Origin: an uncultured Atopobiaceae bacterium
Lineage (GTDB): Bacteria; Actinomycetota; Coriobacteriia; Coriobacteriales; Atopobiaceae
DNA length: 7,590 bases
Direction: 5' to 3'
Assembly (NCBI GenBank): GCA_905233865.1
Contig: CAJOGH010000096.1
Location: forward strand, 1-7,590
The notes beneath the pieces are model-generated. The model did not search any database, had not been told where the DNA came from, and was given only the letters and a program-made list of their open reading frames with translations. Positions 1 through 7,317 of the stretch are shown in pieces; the stretch's first letter is position 1; the number at the start of each line of letters is the position of its first letter. A program made the position numbers and the translations under genes.

Positions 1-3000
1 CAGCGCTCGCCGGGGCCACCGGCCTGCTGCGACACGATGGCGTACTCGCTCGTCTCCGACAGGTCGTCAGGTGCCCAGTACACGCTCACGTAGAGTGCCT
101 GGAGGTCGGTGTGGCCGTCCGTGTCGGCACCGCTCACCTGGATCTGCCACTCGCCGTCAAAGAAGCCGGTCGCGGGCGTGAAGGCGATCGCAAAGTCGTC
201 GCCCGCGCGCGTGGCGGAATAGGACGCAGACTCGACCTGTGCCGTGCTGTCGGGACTCTCGTCGACCGTGGGCCTGAGCACGAGCGAGTAGCTGCTGTGC
301 GCGGAGAGCCCATGGATGGCGTAAGTACCGCTGGCGGCCGTGTCGCCGTCGGGCGCAGAGACGAGCGCCACGGGATAGCCCTCGACCGGCTCGTCCGAGC
401 CGTCTACGTAGAGGTAGAGGTTGGCCGCGCGCGAGCGCTCGGTGCCGGTGTCGTTGACCACACCCTCGACCATGGTGGTCTGACCCGTCACAGGGTCCTT
501 GAGCGGGTAGAGGTAGCTGAAGTTCCACACGACGTTACCGCCTATGCCATAGGGCACCTCGACCGACGTGACGGCAGACTCGATGTGGTTCTCGTCGGCT
601 GCGTGACGCAGGAGCACGTCGCCGGCGGCCATCGCCTGCAGACGCCCACTTGCGTCCAGCGCGCTCCAGGAGGCACCGCCGTCAACCGAGTACTCGGCTG
701 GCACGCTCCCGTCGTGGCCGGCCACCGTGACCGTGCCACTCGTGCCATCAACGGGGGACGCGGAGGCAGAGGCTCTTGTCCACGTGGACTCGGTCGTCGT
801 GACGGAGTCGGCAGGGATGTCGGGCCAGAGCGCGCGGTCGATGGTGAAGTCGACGGTCGTGTCCAGGCCGGTGTAGTTGTCCGTGCCGGCCACGAGCGCG
901 CGCATGGTGTAGCTGCCCGCGTTGGTGGGCACGTCCGTCGACCAGCTGTCGGAGCCCTCGCGGCTGTACTCAACGCTGGGCTCGGCGGCGGCCGCAAAGG
1001 CGGGCTGGGGCACGGTCACGCTCGCGGGGGCACCGTCATAGGTCTTGCCCTCGGCGGTTGGCGCGAGCGTCCAGGAGTTCGTGGCCTGCAGCACGTCGAG
1101 CGTGCCCTCCTGCAGGGTGAGGTCGTAGTTGCGGTTGGCCGTGATGCCCGTGAGGCGGATGGGATAGCTGCCGACGTCACTGCCGCGCTCGTAGGCGCAG
1201 TCGTAGCCCAGCTCGCCGACGACGGCCCCCGTCGTGTCGTCCTCGCCGGGCGCAAAGCCGTCGTAGGTCACCGCATAGGCAGGCACGTCGTCGCCATAGG
1301 TCACGCTCATGCTGTCGGCCGTGGCCGTGAGCGCGCGCGGCTGGATGACAAAGCGCGTGGGTGGGCTCACGGCGCCCTCGTAGTTGGGCGTCTCGTCGAT
1401 AGACGCCTTGACGTAGTAGGTGCCCGCGGCAGGCGCGGGCGAGCTGCGCGTGACGGGGATGTCCGGCGTGAAGTCGCCCGTGGGCGAGGTCGAGTAGGTG
1501 TAGTGGGCCAGGTTCTCGCCAAAGCCGGCCGTTGCCTGCGGCGCGTTGGCGTCGTCGCCGTAGGTCCAGCCGTCGATGGCGACGGTCGCCGAGTTGGGCG
1601 CCTGGGTGATCTTCCAGGTGTGGCTGTTGTCCGCTGGCAGGACGTAGTTGCGCGCGGCATCGCCAGTGAGCGAGGCGACGCTTGCCGTGTACTCACCCAC
1701 GTCCGTGGCTGAGGTAGTGCCCGAGTAGCCGCCGATAAGAACCGCGCCTTTGTCGGCCTCAACGATGCCCTCAAGGGTGGCGCCGGCATAGTGACGGGTG
1801 GCACCCGTGTAGACGGGGTCGGTGGGCGACCAGGCAAGCGCGAGCTCGCGCGGGTTCACCGTGAGGGTGCCCGAGGCGTAGGTGACGCGGTAGTCGGTGG
1901 TGGTGATGCCGGAGGGGATGATGTGGTAGGTACCGCGCGGACTCGTGGTCGCGTAGACCGCGCCCGAGCCGTCGGCGCGCGTGTTGTAGGCAAATGAGAG
2001 GCTGTCCATACCCAGTGCGGACTCGTCCTCGCCAGCCACGAAGCCGGTGCAGGTCACACCGTTGTTGGCGGCCTCGCTGCCGTAGGTGACGGTGGCGTCG
2101 CGGGCGGTCACGGCAAGCGGCGCGGGAGCCAGGGCCACAGTGGCGCTACCACCCTTGGAGGCCTCCTGGTCGCCCGAGGCGACGATCCACCACCAGATGG
2201 TCGTGGTGCCGGCGTGCGTGGCTGTGGCACGCTCGTCTGTCGGGTCCGTGGTGCCCTTCGTGGCGCAGGTATCCGCATCGAGTTCCTCGTGGGCATAGTA
2301 GACGGTGGCCACCGTAGAGCCGCGCAGGGTGGGTGTGACGGTGATGCCGTGCGCCACACCATCGTAGGTGCCCACGTAGCCGACGACGTCGACTGCGACG
2401 TCCGTGTTGGGAACGACGGTGTAGGTTGCCTCGGCAAGGTCGATCGTGTAGTTGGGGTTGCCGGTAGCGATGATGTGTATGGGGTACTCCCCCATCCCGC
2501 TCTCGGCGGTGACGTCACAGGAGAGCGTGATGCCAAGGTCGTCCTCGCCAAAGATGGCACCCTCCTCCACGTGCCAGGTGAGCTCTGCGACGGGCTCCGC
2601 AAACGCCGTGCTCTTGTCGTCCGCCTCTACGCGGACGGTGGCAGGCTGGATGACGAAGGGGATGGTCACGGGATCGGCGTAGGCGTACGCACCCTTGCCG
2701 GTGACCGTGACGGTCGCGTCGCCCGCGTTCGTGTTGGAGTCCCAGGCGAGCTCGTAGTCCTCGCCGAGCGTGAGCGTGCCGTCGTCGGTGGCGTCGCGCA
2801 CGGCCGGCTGGGGCTGAAGGGGCACGCCCGCGTAGGTTGCCGTGGCAGAAATGCCGTCAGCCACCAGACGGTTGGGCTCCCACTGGGCAAAGAGCGTGGT
2901 GTTGGAGGCAACGGCCACAGGAGCGCCCAGGGCATAGGTGGCTCCGCTGCCATCCGGCTGCGTGTTCCAGCCGACCAGGCGGTATCCCTGGACCGCGGCG

Positions 3001-5693
3001 GTGACCGTGCCGGACCCGTCCGCGCCCGTCGTGCCCGTGAGCTGGGTGGGCAGGTTGACCGTCGCGTTGGCGCGGGTGGCCTGGAGCGTGGTGGCGACCT
3101 CGTCGGTCAGGGGTGTGATGCCCTCAGGCAGGCTCGCGTAGTTGCTGGTGAGCGTGACCGCGGGAGCCCCGGCCTCGTAGTCGGTGGGCAGCGAGTCCGG
3201 GAGGTGCTCGCCGTAGATGGCAAAGAGATCGGTGTTGGACGAGATGACGAAGGACTGGCCCACGATGCGGCTCTCGTTGCCCTTGACGCGCGACCAGCCA
3301 AGGAAGCGCATGCCCTCCTGATCGCGCAGGGGATCGTCCTGCGCGGGGGCCACGGTGACGCTCGCGCCGTAGCGGTAGACGGTGTCGTCGACGCCCCCAA
3401 TCTGGTTGCCGTCCGAGGTGTGGTAAGCCACGGTGTAGTTGCCGCCACGGACCCACTTGGCATGGAGTGTGATGTCGGAGTTGGTGACGACGTCGGTCTG
3501 GAAGTTCCAGGGCTGCTTGAGCTCGGCGTCCTTGTACCAGCCCACGAAGGTGTAGTCCATGCTGCCGACCTTCTTGGTGGGCTGCTCGGGCTGGGCCACG
3601 AGACTGCCGGGCTCCAGACCCTCCTGCGGCGCGACCTCCGTGCCTCCGTCCGAGTCAAAGCTCACGGTGTAGGTCGGCTCGTCCCAGGCAGCGTAGAGCA
3701 CCATGTTGCCCGCGGGCATCACGACACCCTCGGGATCGAAGGCCTTGTCTGCGTTGGCCCCGGGGTCATCAGCCGCCGACTCGCTCTCGAACCAGCCGGC
3801 AAAGGTGAGGTCCTCGCCATAGACGCCCCTCGCGCTCAGCGCGGACGCGCTTGGGACGTGCGCGTCGACAGGGTAGTTGTGCTTGACCTTGGCCGTCGGC
3901 ACGGTCGTGCCGCCGCGGGAGTCAAAGGACAGGTTGTAGGTCTTGAGCTTGTAGAAGACTTGGATGCCACTCTTGGAGTTGCCGTTGACGTCGGTCACGG
4001 TCGTGCGGCTGCGACGCCCCGTGCCGTTGTTGGAGTCCGCGATATAGACGGGACCGCCGCTGCAGTTGATGCGGAACACATGGTAGCCGGTGTAGTTGTC
4101 ATGGTAGAGGTTGATGTTGCTGGCCATGCCGGTGGGACTGAAGAGACGCATGTTGAACTTGTTGCCGCCCGAGTCCGTGACGACCTTCTGCGGCTCCTCG
4201 CCCGGCGAGCACTCGCGGTAGAACTCGAGGATGCCGGAGCCCTCGTAGCCCGCAGGCCACACGCGGTAGGCGGTGCCCCTGCCCGCGCCACTGATGAGCG
4301 GCATCTCCACGAACTTGGAGATGTGGCCAGACAGGCCCGAGCCCACCTCGCCGCCGGTGAGATAGTAGTGGTAGTTGTTGTAGGCCGAGGCGCGCATCTC
4401 GTCAGCGATGTACTGGCCCCACTTGAAGATCGTGTGGTACACGTCCGCGTTGTTCTTGCCGGTGCGGAAGTGATAGTCGTAGTAGTTGCGGTTGAAGTAC
4501 AGGTTCATGACGGTTGTTCCGTCGTTTTCCACCACCACGCTCTTATCGCCCTTGGTGTTGATGGAGTAGTAGTTGCTGATGCCCAGCGTGGGCGAGGTGG
4601 TGGCGCCCTGGATACTGAAGCTGGCGCCGCTGATGTTCGCGCTCACGGTCGCGCCGGTGTAGGCCTGGAGCGTCTGCGTGGCGTTGTAGGTGTAAGCGCC
4701 CTCGCCCGGCTTGCCCTGCGCGCCCTCGACCCAGGTGACGACCTTGAGCGGCGAGAGGGCGACATTCCACTTGGCGTAGAGCGTGGTGTCGCCCGTGATG
4801 GTGACGCCGTCGGTGACCTTGTCGTCGTAGGTGTAGGCGCCCTCGTCGTCAACCGTGCGCGTGGCGTACCAGCCGTCGAGCTCATAACCCTTGTAGGTGA
4901 TGGAGGGCAGGGCGTCTTGCGGCAGGAAGCCGGTGCCGTCACCGGCATCCGAGACGAAGACAGACGCTGCCTTGGGAGCGTCGCCGGTGTCGAAAGTGGT
5001 CCAGAAGCCCGCGGCGAGGTGCGGGTAGAGGTCCATGGGCGCCGACACGTCCTCGATGACCTTGCCCGCCTCATAGCTGACCTGCGGCGTCGCGCCTGAC
5101 GTTGCTCCGGCGGCGTAGAGCTCCCAGGCCGTGAGACGCACGTCGGCGCCTACCGCGATGGGCACGTACTCGTCGGAGACCTTGGCGGTGTCAAAGCTGT
5201 GGATGCCGTCGGTCAGGGTCGTGAACGCGGTTGACGAGAACACGGCCGCCTTTGCGGGGTCTGCCAGGCATTCCTCAAAGGGGTACTGGTGAAAGCGGAT
5301 CAGGCGCGCGTCGTCAAAGATCGCGTAGACGGGCGTGTCGTAGAGGCCGTCGCGGCTCACGGTGTCATCGGAGCCGTTGATGATGGCCTGGATGTCGGCG
5401 TCCGTGAGCGGGCGGTTGAGGTAGGGCGTCATGTCAAAGAGGCCGATGCCCCAGTGATGGAAGGTCATGCCCGGCTCCGTGGCCGTCGGGTTGGCCGGGG
5501 GCGTGATGGTGTCGCCCGCGCGGACGATGCGCGTTGCGATGATGACGTCATCGGAGCTAAAGCGGAGCTGCAGGCGCGTGGCCGAGCCGTCGCCGGCGAC
5601 GGGATAGACGGCCGCGAGCGCGGGGATGGCGCATGCGATGGCAAGCAGCAACGATGCCACTACGACAAGTGCGCGATGTGCCGTGCGACGCAC
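1..5693 (-). CDS. Giant exported surface protein with InlB B-type repeats and MBG/YDG Ig-like domains (C-terminus outside window)
   Basis: One frame stays open from a GTG at 5693 to the left edge (1897 full codons); I translated it through and rechecked the frame about every 500 bases. The last partial codon is TGN, so Cys, Trp or a stop at the edge are all possible. Residues 1-28 form a signal peptide: MRRTAHR, a hydrophobic core, then PALAA. Approximate domain order: degenerate InlB-like unit 40-135; InlB B-type repeats (PF09479-like, FDSxGG start, GW core, LYAKW-like end) at 229-309, 586-670, 675-747, 751-827 and 835-938; a linker domain 310-585; MBG/YDG or Ig-like domains at 939-1017, 1018-1094, 1098-1191, 1194-1281, 1284-1363, 1364-1453, 1454-1536 and 1538-1620; a sandwich-like unit 1627-1718; an unassigned segment from 1719. 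Such proteins are usually cell-wall-anchored adhesins; the anchor is not visible, so adhesion is inferred. No enzyme motif was recognised. Confidence 0.93.
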   Translation of the reverse strand, partial: MRRTAHRALVVVASLLLAIACAIPALAAVYPVAGDGSATRLQLRFSSDDVIIATRIVRAGDTITPPANPTATEPGMTFHHWGIGLFDMTPYLNRPLTDADIQAIINGSDDTVSRDGLYDTPVYAIFDDARLIRFHQYPFEECLADPAKAAVFSSTAFTTLTDGIHSFDTAKVSDEYVPIAVGADVRLTAWELYAAGATSGATPQVSYEAGKVIEDVSAPMDLYPHLAAGFWTTFDTGDAPKAASVFVSDAGDGTGFLPQDALPSITYKGYELDGWYATRTVDDEGAYTYDDKVTDGVTITGDTTLYAKWNVALSPLKVVTWVEGAQGKPGEGAYTYNATQTLQAYTGATVSANISGASFSIQGATTSPTLGISNYYSINTKGDKSVVVENDGTTVMNLYFNRNYYDYHFRTGKNNADVYHTIFKWGQYIADEMRASAYNNYHYYLTGGEVGSGLSGHISKFVEMPLISGAGRGTAYRVWPAGYEGSGILEFYRECSPGEEPQKVVTDSGGNKFNMRLFSPTGMASNINLYHDNYTGYHVFRINCSGGPVYIADSNNGTGRRSRTTVTDVNGNSKSGIQVFYKLKTYNLSFDSRGGTTVPTAKVKHNYPVDAHVPSASALSARGVYGEDLTFAGWFESESAADDPGANADKAFDPEGVVMPAGNMVLYAAWDEPTYTVSFDSDGGTEVAPQEGLEPGSLVAQPEQPTKKVGSMDYTFVGWYKDAELKQPWNFQTDVVTNSDITLHAKWVRGGNYTVAYHTSDGNQIGGVDDTVYRYGASVTVAPAQDDPLRDQEGMRFLGWSRVKGNESRIVGQSFVISSNTDLFAIYGEHLPDSLPTDYEAGAPAVTLTSNYASLPEGITPLTDEVATTLQATRANATVNLPTQLTGTTGADGSGTVTAAVQGYRLVGWNTQPDGSGATYALGAPVAVASNTTLFAQWEPNRLVADGISATATYAGVPLQPQPAVRDATDDGTLTLGEDYELAWDSNTNAGDATVTVTGKGAYAYADPVTIPFVIQPATVRVEADDKSTAFAEPVAELTWHVEEGAIFGEDDLGITLSCDVTAESGMGEYPIHIIATGNPNYTIDLAEATYTVVPNTDVAVDVVGYVGTYDGVAHGITVTPTLRGSTVATVYYAHEELDADTCATKGTTDPTDERATATHAGTTTIWWWIVASGDQEASKGGSATVALAPAPLAVTARDATVTYGSEAANNGVTCTGFVAGEDESALGMDSLSFAYNTRADGSGAVYATTSPRGTYHIIPSGITTTDYRVTYASGTLTVNPRELALAWSPTDPVYTGATRHYAGATLEGIVEADKGAVLIGGYSGTTSATDVGEYTASVASLTGDAARNYVLPADNSHTWKITQAPNSATVAIDGWTYGDDANAPQATAGFGENLAHYTYSTSPTGDFTPDIPVTRSSPAPAAGTYYVKASIDETPNYEGAVSPPTRFVIQPRALTATADSMSVTYGDDVPAYAVTYDGFAPGEDDTTGAVVGELGYDCAYERGSDVGSYPIRLTGITANRNYDLTLQEGTLDVLQATNSWTLAPTAEGKTYDGAPASVTVPQPAFAAAAEPSVEYSREGSDSWSTDVPTNAGSYTMRALVAGTDNYTGLDTTVDFTIDRALWPDIPADSVTTTESTWTRASASASPVDGTSGTVTVAGHDGSVPAEYSVDGGASWSALDASGRLQAMAAGDVLLRHAADENHIESAVTSVEVPYGIGGNVVWNFSYLYPLKDPVTGQTTMVEGVVNDTGTERSRAANLYLYVDGSDEPVEGYPVALVSAPDGDTAASGTYAIHGLSAHSSYSLVLRPTVDESPDSTAQVESASYSATRAGDDFAIAFTPATGFFDGEWQIQVSGADTDGHTDLQALYVSVYWAPDDLSETSEYAIVSQQAGGPGER

Positions 5694-5702
5694 GCTCCCC
5701 AC

Positions 5703-5708
5703 CCCCTC
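5703..5708 (-). promoter_or_regulatory. Ribosome binding site that decides the GTG start of the giant gene
   Basis: Read on the minus strand, GAGGGG lies nine bases before the GTG at 5693, which is a good Shine-Dalgarno distance. Another in-frame GTG at 5702 would add only Met-Gly-Ser, but it overlaps this purine run and leaves no room for a binding site. The start at 5693 also gives a signal peptide beginning directly with its basic residues. Confidence 0.65.
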
Positions 5709-5710
5709 GA

Positions 5711-5757
5711 GCTTTTAGAATTAGCCACATTTATGGTGACTTTAAGTTTAGCATAAG
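5711..5757 (-). promoter_or_regulatory. AT-rich leader, probable promoter region of the giant gene
   Basis: This short stretch is strikingly AT-rich against surroundings of roughly two-thirds GC, and lies just upstream of the ribosome binding site. On the minus strand it contains CATAAA, TAATTC and TAAACT, any of which could be a weak -10 box. None has a convincing -35 partner at 16-18 bases, so the exact boxes cannot be assigned. Composition and position are the only support. Confidence 0.35.
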
Positions 5758-5801
5758 TGGGGATCATGCGTATGAGTTGTTGGGCGTGTGGCTGGAGTGT
5801 G

Positions 5802-5838
5802 TGACGCTCATGACTGCCCGGGGCAGTCGTTTGCGTCA
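5802..5838. repeat. 37-bp palindrome A1
   Basis: The arms are TGACGC and GCGTCA outside, and GACTGCCC and GGGCAGTC inside around a single central base. The short linkers TCAT and GTTT pair only partly. It differs from palindrome A2 at one linker base (C instead of A). There is no T-run on either side, so it is not a standard intrinsic terminator. Confidence 0.9.
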
Positions 5839-5866
5839 TCGTTGCCGGCTGGCGCGGCGTGCGGTT

Positions 5867-5878
5867 TGCGGAGCCGCA
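5867..5878. repeat. Short inverted repeat in the spacer of copy A
   Basis: TGCGG and CCGCA surround AG. The 12 bases and their flanks are unchanged in copy B at 7258-7269. This lies in the longest perfectly conserved run of the spacer, so it may be the functional core of the spacer. Confidence 0.5.
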
Positions 5879-5901
5879 GGTCAGGGGGTCGCGCCCTCGC
5901 T

Positions 5902-5921
5902 GGCTCTTATCGAGAAGAGCC
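5902..5921. repeat. Stem-loop in the spacer of copy A
   Basis: GGCTCTT and AAGAGCC form a perfect seven-base-pair stem around the loop ATCGAG. In copy B the same stem is intact and the single change falls in the loop. No T-run follows, so termination is unlikely to be its only role. Confidence 0.65.
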
Positions 5922-5926
5922 TCGTG

Positions 5927-5963
5927 TGACGCTAATGACTGCCCGGGGCAGTCGTTTGCGTCA
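5927..5963. repeat. 37-bp palindrome A2, just downstream of the nuclease gene
   Basis: It is identical in all 37 bases to palindrome B2 at 7318-7354. Its start is exactly 125 bases from that of A1. It lies eight bases beyond the nuclease stop codon, so nuclease transcripts would end in or pass through this hairpin. It could protect the 3' end or slow polymerase, although it has no T-tract. Confidence 0.9.
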
Positions 5964-5971
5964 CCTGGCAA

Positions 5972-7012
5972 CTAGATGGAAGGCGCCTCGCCAAGCTGAC
6001 GAATGAGCTCGCGCTGAAGCCGTTCACGTTTGGGCACCGGCTTCCTATGCCTGATGCCCAACACTTTGAATATGATTGCCACCTTATCCATGAGCCTGTC
6101 GTAGTTGTAGAAGGTGCCGGGCGTCATCGCGACATACTCGAGCCCCTTCATTCTGAGAACCGTCGCCCTCGCCATCGTCTCCTCGTACTCGGAAGGCGAG
6201 CTGTGGCGCTCGAACGACTCGTACTCCACTGCAAGTCTGTTGTCCCAATAGAGGTCGCATTTGAGGTGATGCTTTCTTAGCATGCGCCTCTGCTCGTTGT
6301 TGAGCTTGACCTCGCGATTGAGCTCGGGTGCGGGAATACCGAGGCCGCCCTTCCTTCGAGGCATGGTCATAGCCAAGAACAGCCGCGACTCCATGGGTGA
6401 GGCAGATTGCGCGCCGATGCACGCGAGCACGCGTCGGGCCTTGCTCTTGGGTCCAAAGCCCGACATCTGGTCCAGTGCTGCCGCAATGCGCCTAGGCGTC
6501 GTGAAAGGGACGTGCTTATGAAGCCGGCTCTTTCCCTCGTCGTCGCGAACCGTCTGCAGCGCCCCGTGCTCGTCAAGCGGCATAACGTAGGTGCCACACA
6601 GCTCTTGCCCGATCATGCAGAGGTCAACAAAGGACACCGTCTTGGAAAGCTGGGCAAAGAGAAGCTCGGGGGAGACGACGTATAGACCCTTTGCCCTCCC
6701 CCTCCACAGTGCACCGTGCGGCAAGGGGCCCGAAACGTAGTGCTCGTGATAATCGGACGGACGGGTACGCCTAGCCTTTGCCGAAACAAGAATCTCAGGC
6801 ACGGGGGCCATTCTGCTTCGAGAACCGCCGAGCACGGCTCTTACCTGCTCACGCGAGGGAATCGCCCTCAGGATGATCTCGTCCTGCTGACTCGCGGTCA
6901 CACGGAAGCTATCTGGTCGGGCTTTGGGTACGCGACCCGGGAGCGCCCGATACCACATGAGGGCAAAAACATGGGAAAGGATAATTGCAGGCTGCGCAGA
7001 TTTGACTTCCAT
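5972..7012 (-). CDS. PD-(D/E)XK nuclease-like protein, DUF559-like C-terminal domain
   Basis: A complete 346-residue cytoplasmic protein with no signal peptide or membrane segment. It starts at ATG 7012 behind a strong ribosome site and ends in TAG. The C-terminal part (about 205-300) fits the DUF559/Vsr-like nuclease fold: SPMES with Glu208, then PRRKGGLGIPAPELN, then CDLYW with Asp253, AVEYES with Glu263 and Glu265, and His270. The acidic residues match the usual catalytic positions, so the enzyme looks intact. The N-terminal part (about 10-200) contains ILSHVFALMWYR, GLYVVSPELLFAQLS and GQELCGTYV; this recalls the helix-turn-helix plus linker layout of AbiEi-like and actinobacterial DUF559 proteins. 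The family's substrate is generally unknown; DNA cleavage is inferred from the fold. Sampled lines are 47-62% GC against about 67% in a sampled line of the giant gene, which fits later acquisition. No partner methylase or toxin gene is adjacent. Confidence 0.88.
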   Translation of the reverse strand: MEVKSAQPAIILSHVFALMWYRALPGRVPKARPDSFRVTASQQDEIILRAIPSREQVRAVLGGSRSRMAPVPEILVSAKARRTRPSDYHEHYVSGPLPHGALWRGRAKGLYVVSPELLFAQLSKTVSFVDLCMIGQELCGTYVMPLDEHGALQTVRDDEGKSRLHKHVPFTTPRRIAAALDQMSGFGPKSKARRVLACIGAQSASPMESRLFLAMTMPRRKGGLGIPAPELNREVKLNNEQRRMLRKHHLKCDLYWDNRLAVEYESFERHSSPSEYEETMARATVLRMKGLEYVAMTPGTFYNYDRLMDKVAIIFKVLGIRHRKPVPKRERLQRELIRQLGEAPSI

Positions 7013-7019
7013 GGCTATA

Positions 7020-7026
7020 CCTCCCT
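7020..7026 (-). promoter_or_regulatory. Ribosome binding site of the nuclease gene
   Basis: On the minus strand AGGGAGG lies seven bases before the ATG at 7012. It is close to a consensus Shine-Dalgarno site and supports this start and good translation of the gene. Confidence 0.8.
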
Positions 7027-7192
7027 ATTACAGTTTTAGCAGGTCGGTTTAGCCAAGAGGAACATTTGCGCATTCAAGAATGAAACAGAGCAGGTAGACG
7101 AAGCACATGAATATTTTGGCAATTCTTAAGCAACCACTCGCGCCCCTAGAGACACCGTTCGCGGGCGACACACTGTTGTTTGCGGGGTCGTG
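7027..7192 (-). promoter_or_regulatory. Intergenic leader of the nuclease gene, promoter likely but boxes unclear
   Basis: No gene was found here. The stretch at 7027-7140 is AT-richer than both flanks and probably carries the nuclease promoter. On the minus strand TTGCCA (five of six matches to a -35 box) is followed after 18 bases by TCTACC, a poor -10 box. TTGGCT with TGTAAT also fits on sequence but would start the transcript inside the ribosome site, so it is unlikely. The right end (7141-7192) is GC-richer and contains GTTTGCGG, also found in the repeat spacer, just before the first palindrome. Confidence 0.3.
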
Positions 7193-7229
7193 TGACGCTA
7201 ATGACTGCCCAGGGTAGTCGTTTGCGTCA
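7193..7229. repeat. 37-bp palindrome B1, most divergent of the four
   Basis: It has the same TGACGC/GCGTCA outer arms, but the right inner arm is GGGTAGTC and the centre base is A. The arm change gives a G-U pair in plus-strand RNA and an A-C mismatch in minus-strand RNA. Its linker is TAAT, as in A2 and B2. Confidence 0.88.
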
Positions 7230-7292
7230 TCGCCGCCGGCGGGTGCGGCGGACGGTTTGCGGAGCCGCAGGTCAGAGGGTCGCGCCTTCGCG

Positions 7293-7312
7293 GGCTCTTG
7301 TCGAGAAGAGCC
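7293..7312. repeat. Stem-loop in the spacer of copy B
   Basis: GGCTCTT and AAGAGCC around the loop GTCGAG, matching the stem at 5902-5921 with a change only in the loop. Nearby spacer positions on both sides do vary between copies. Confidence 0.65.
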
Positions 7313-7317
7313 TCTTG

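Larger units (their letters stand above)
5802..5963. repeat. Compound palindromic repeat, copy A (37-bp palindrome, 88-bp spacer, 37-bp palindrome)
   Basis: Two 37-bp palindromes at 5802-5838 and 5927-5963 flank an 88-bp spacer. The whole 162-bp block recurs in the same orientation at 7193-7354, with 14 mismatches by hand count. The shared sequence stops abruptly at the right end of the second palindrome. The block lies between the end of the nuclease gene, with only eight bases between palindrome and stop codon, and the leader of the giant surface gene. No open frame with a plausible start and ribosome site fills it. It resembles REP/BIME-type or MITE-like repeats in scale, but no known family was recognised. 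Confidence 0.9.

Noticed and set aside
111..1712. A 533-codon open frame on the plus strand
   Set aside because: It has the same composition artefact opposite the MBG-domain part of the giant gene; no motif was recognised.
157..5074. Many shorter minus-strand frames that could suggest a broken or frameshifted surface gene
   Set aside because: They are Ser/Pro/Arg/Thr-rich frames other than the true one. The true frame has no stop and its register was confirmed at eleven points from 5693 to the left edge.
2214..5099. A 961-codon open frame on the plus strand
   Set aside because: It is antisense to the giant surface gene. Its product is rich in Val, Gly, Arg, Asp and Ala without domain logic, as expected from the complement of GC-rich codons, whereas the minus frame gives recognisable repeats and a signal peptide.
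5902..5963. Intrinsic terminators formed by the repeat hairpins
   Set aside because: No T-tract follows any of the stems on either strand; a role in 3'-end stability remains possible.
5660..6006. Small open frames across the palindromes (also at 7198-7501) sharing the peptide DCPGQSxAS
   Set aside because: The shared peptide is simply the translated palindrome. The frames lack ribosome sites and a coding pattern.
5972..7012. Insertion sequence or transposase, because the gene lies between repeats
   Set aside because: The protein carries nuclease motifs of the DUF559 type, not DDE, Y1 or serine/tyrosine recombinase motifs. The bracketing repeats are direct rather than terminal inverted, and no target-site duplication was seen.
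6047..7039. Several plus-strand frames opposite the nuclease gene
   Set aside because: They are short antisense shadows with no motifs; the minus frame has a strong ribosome site and catalytic motifs.
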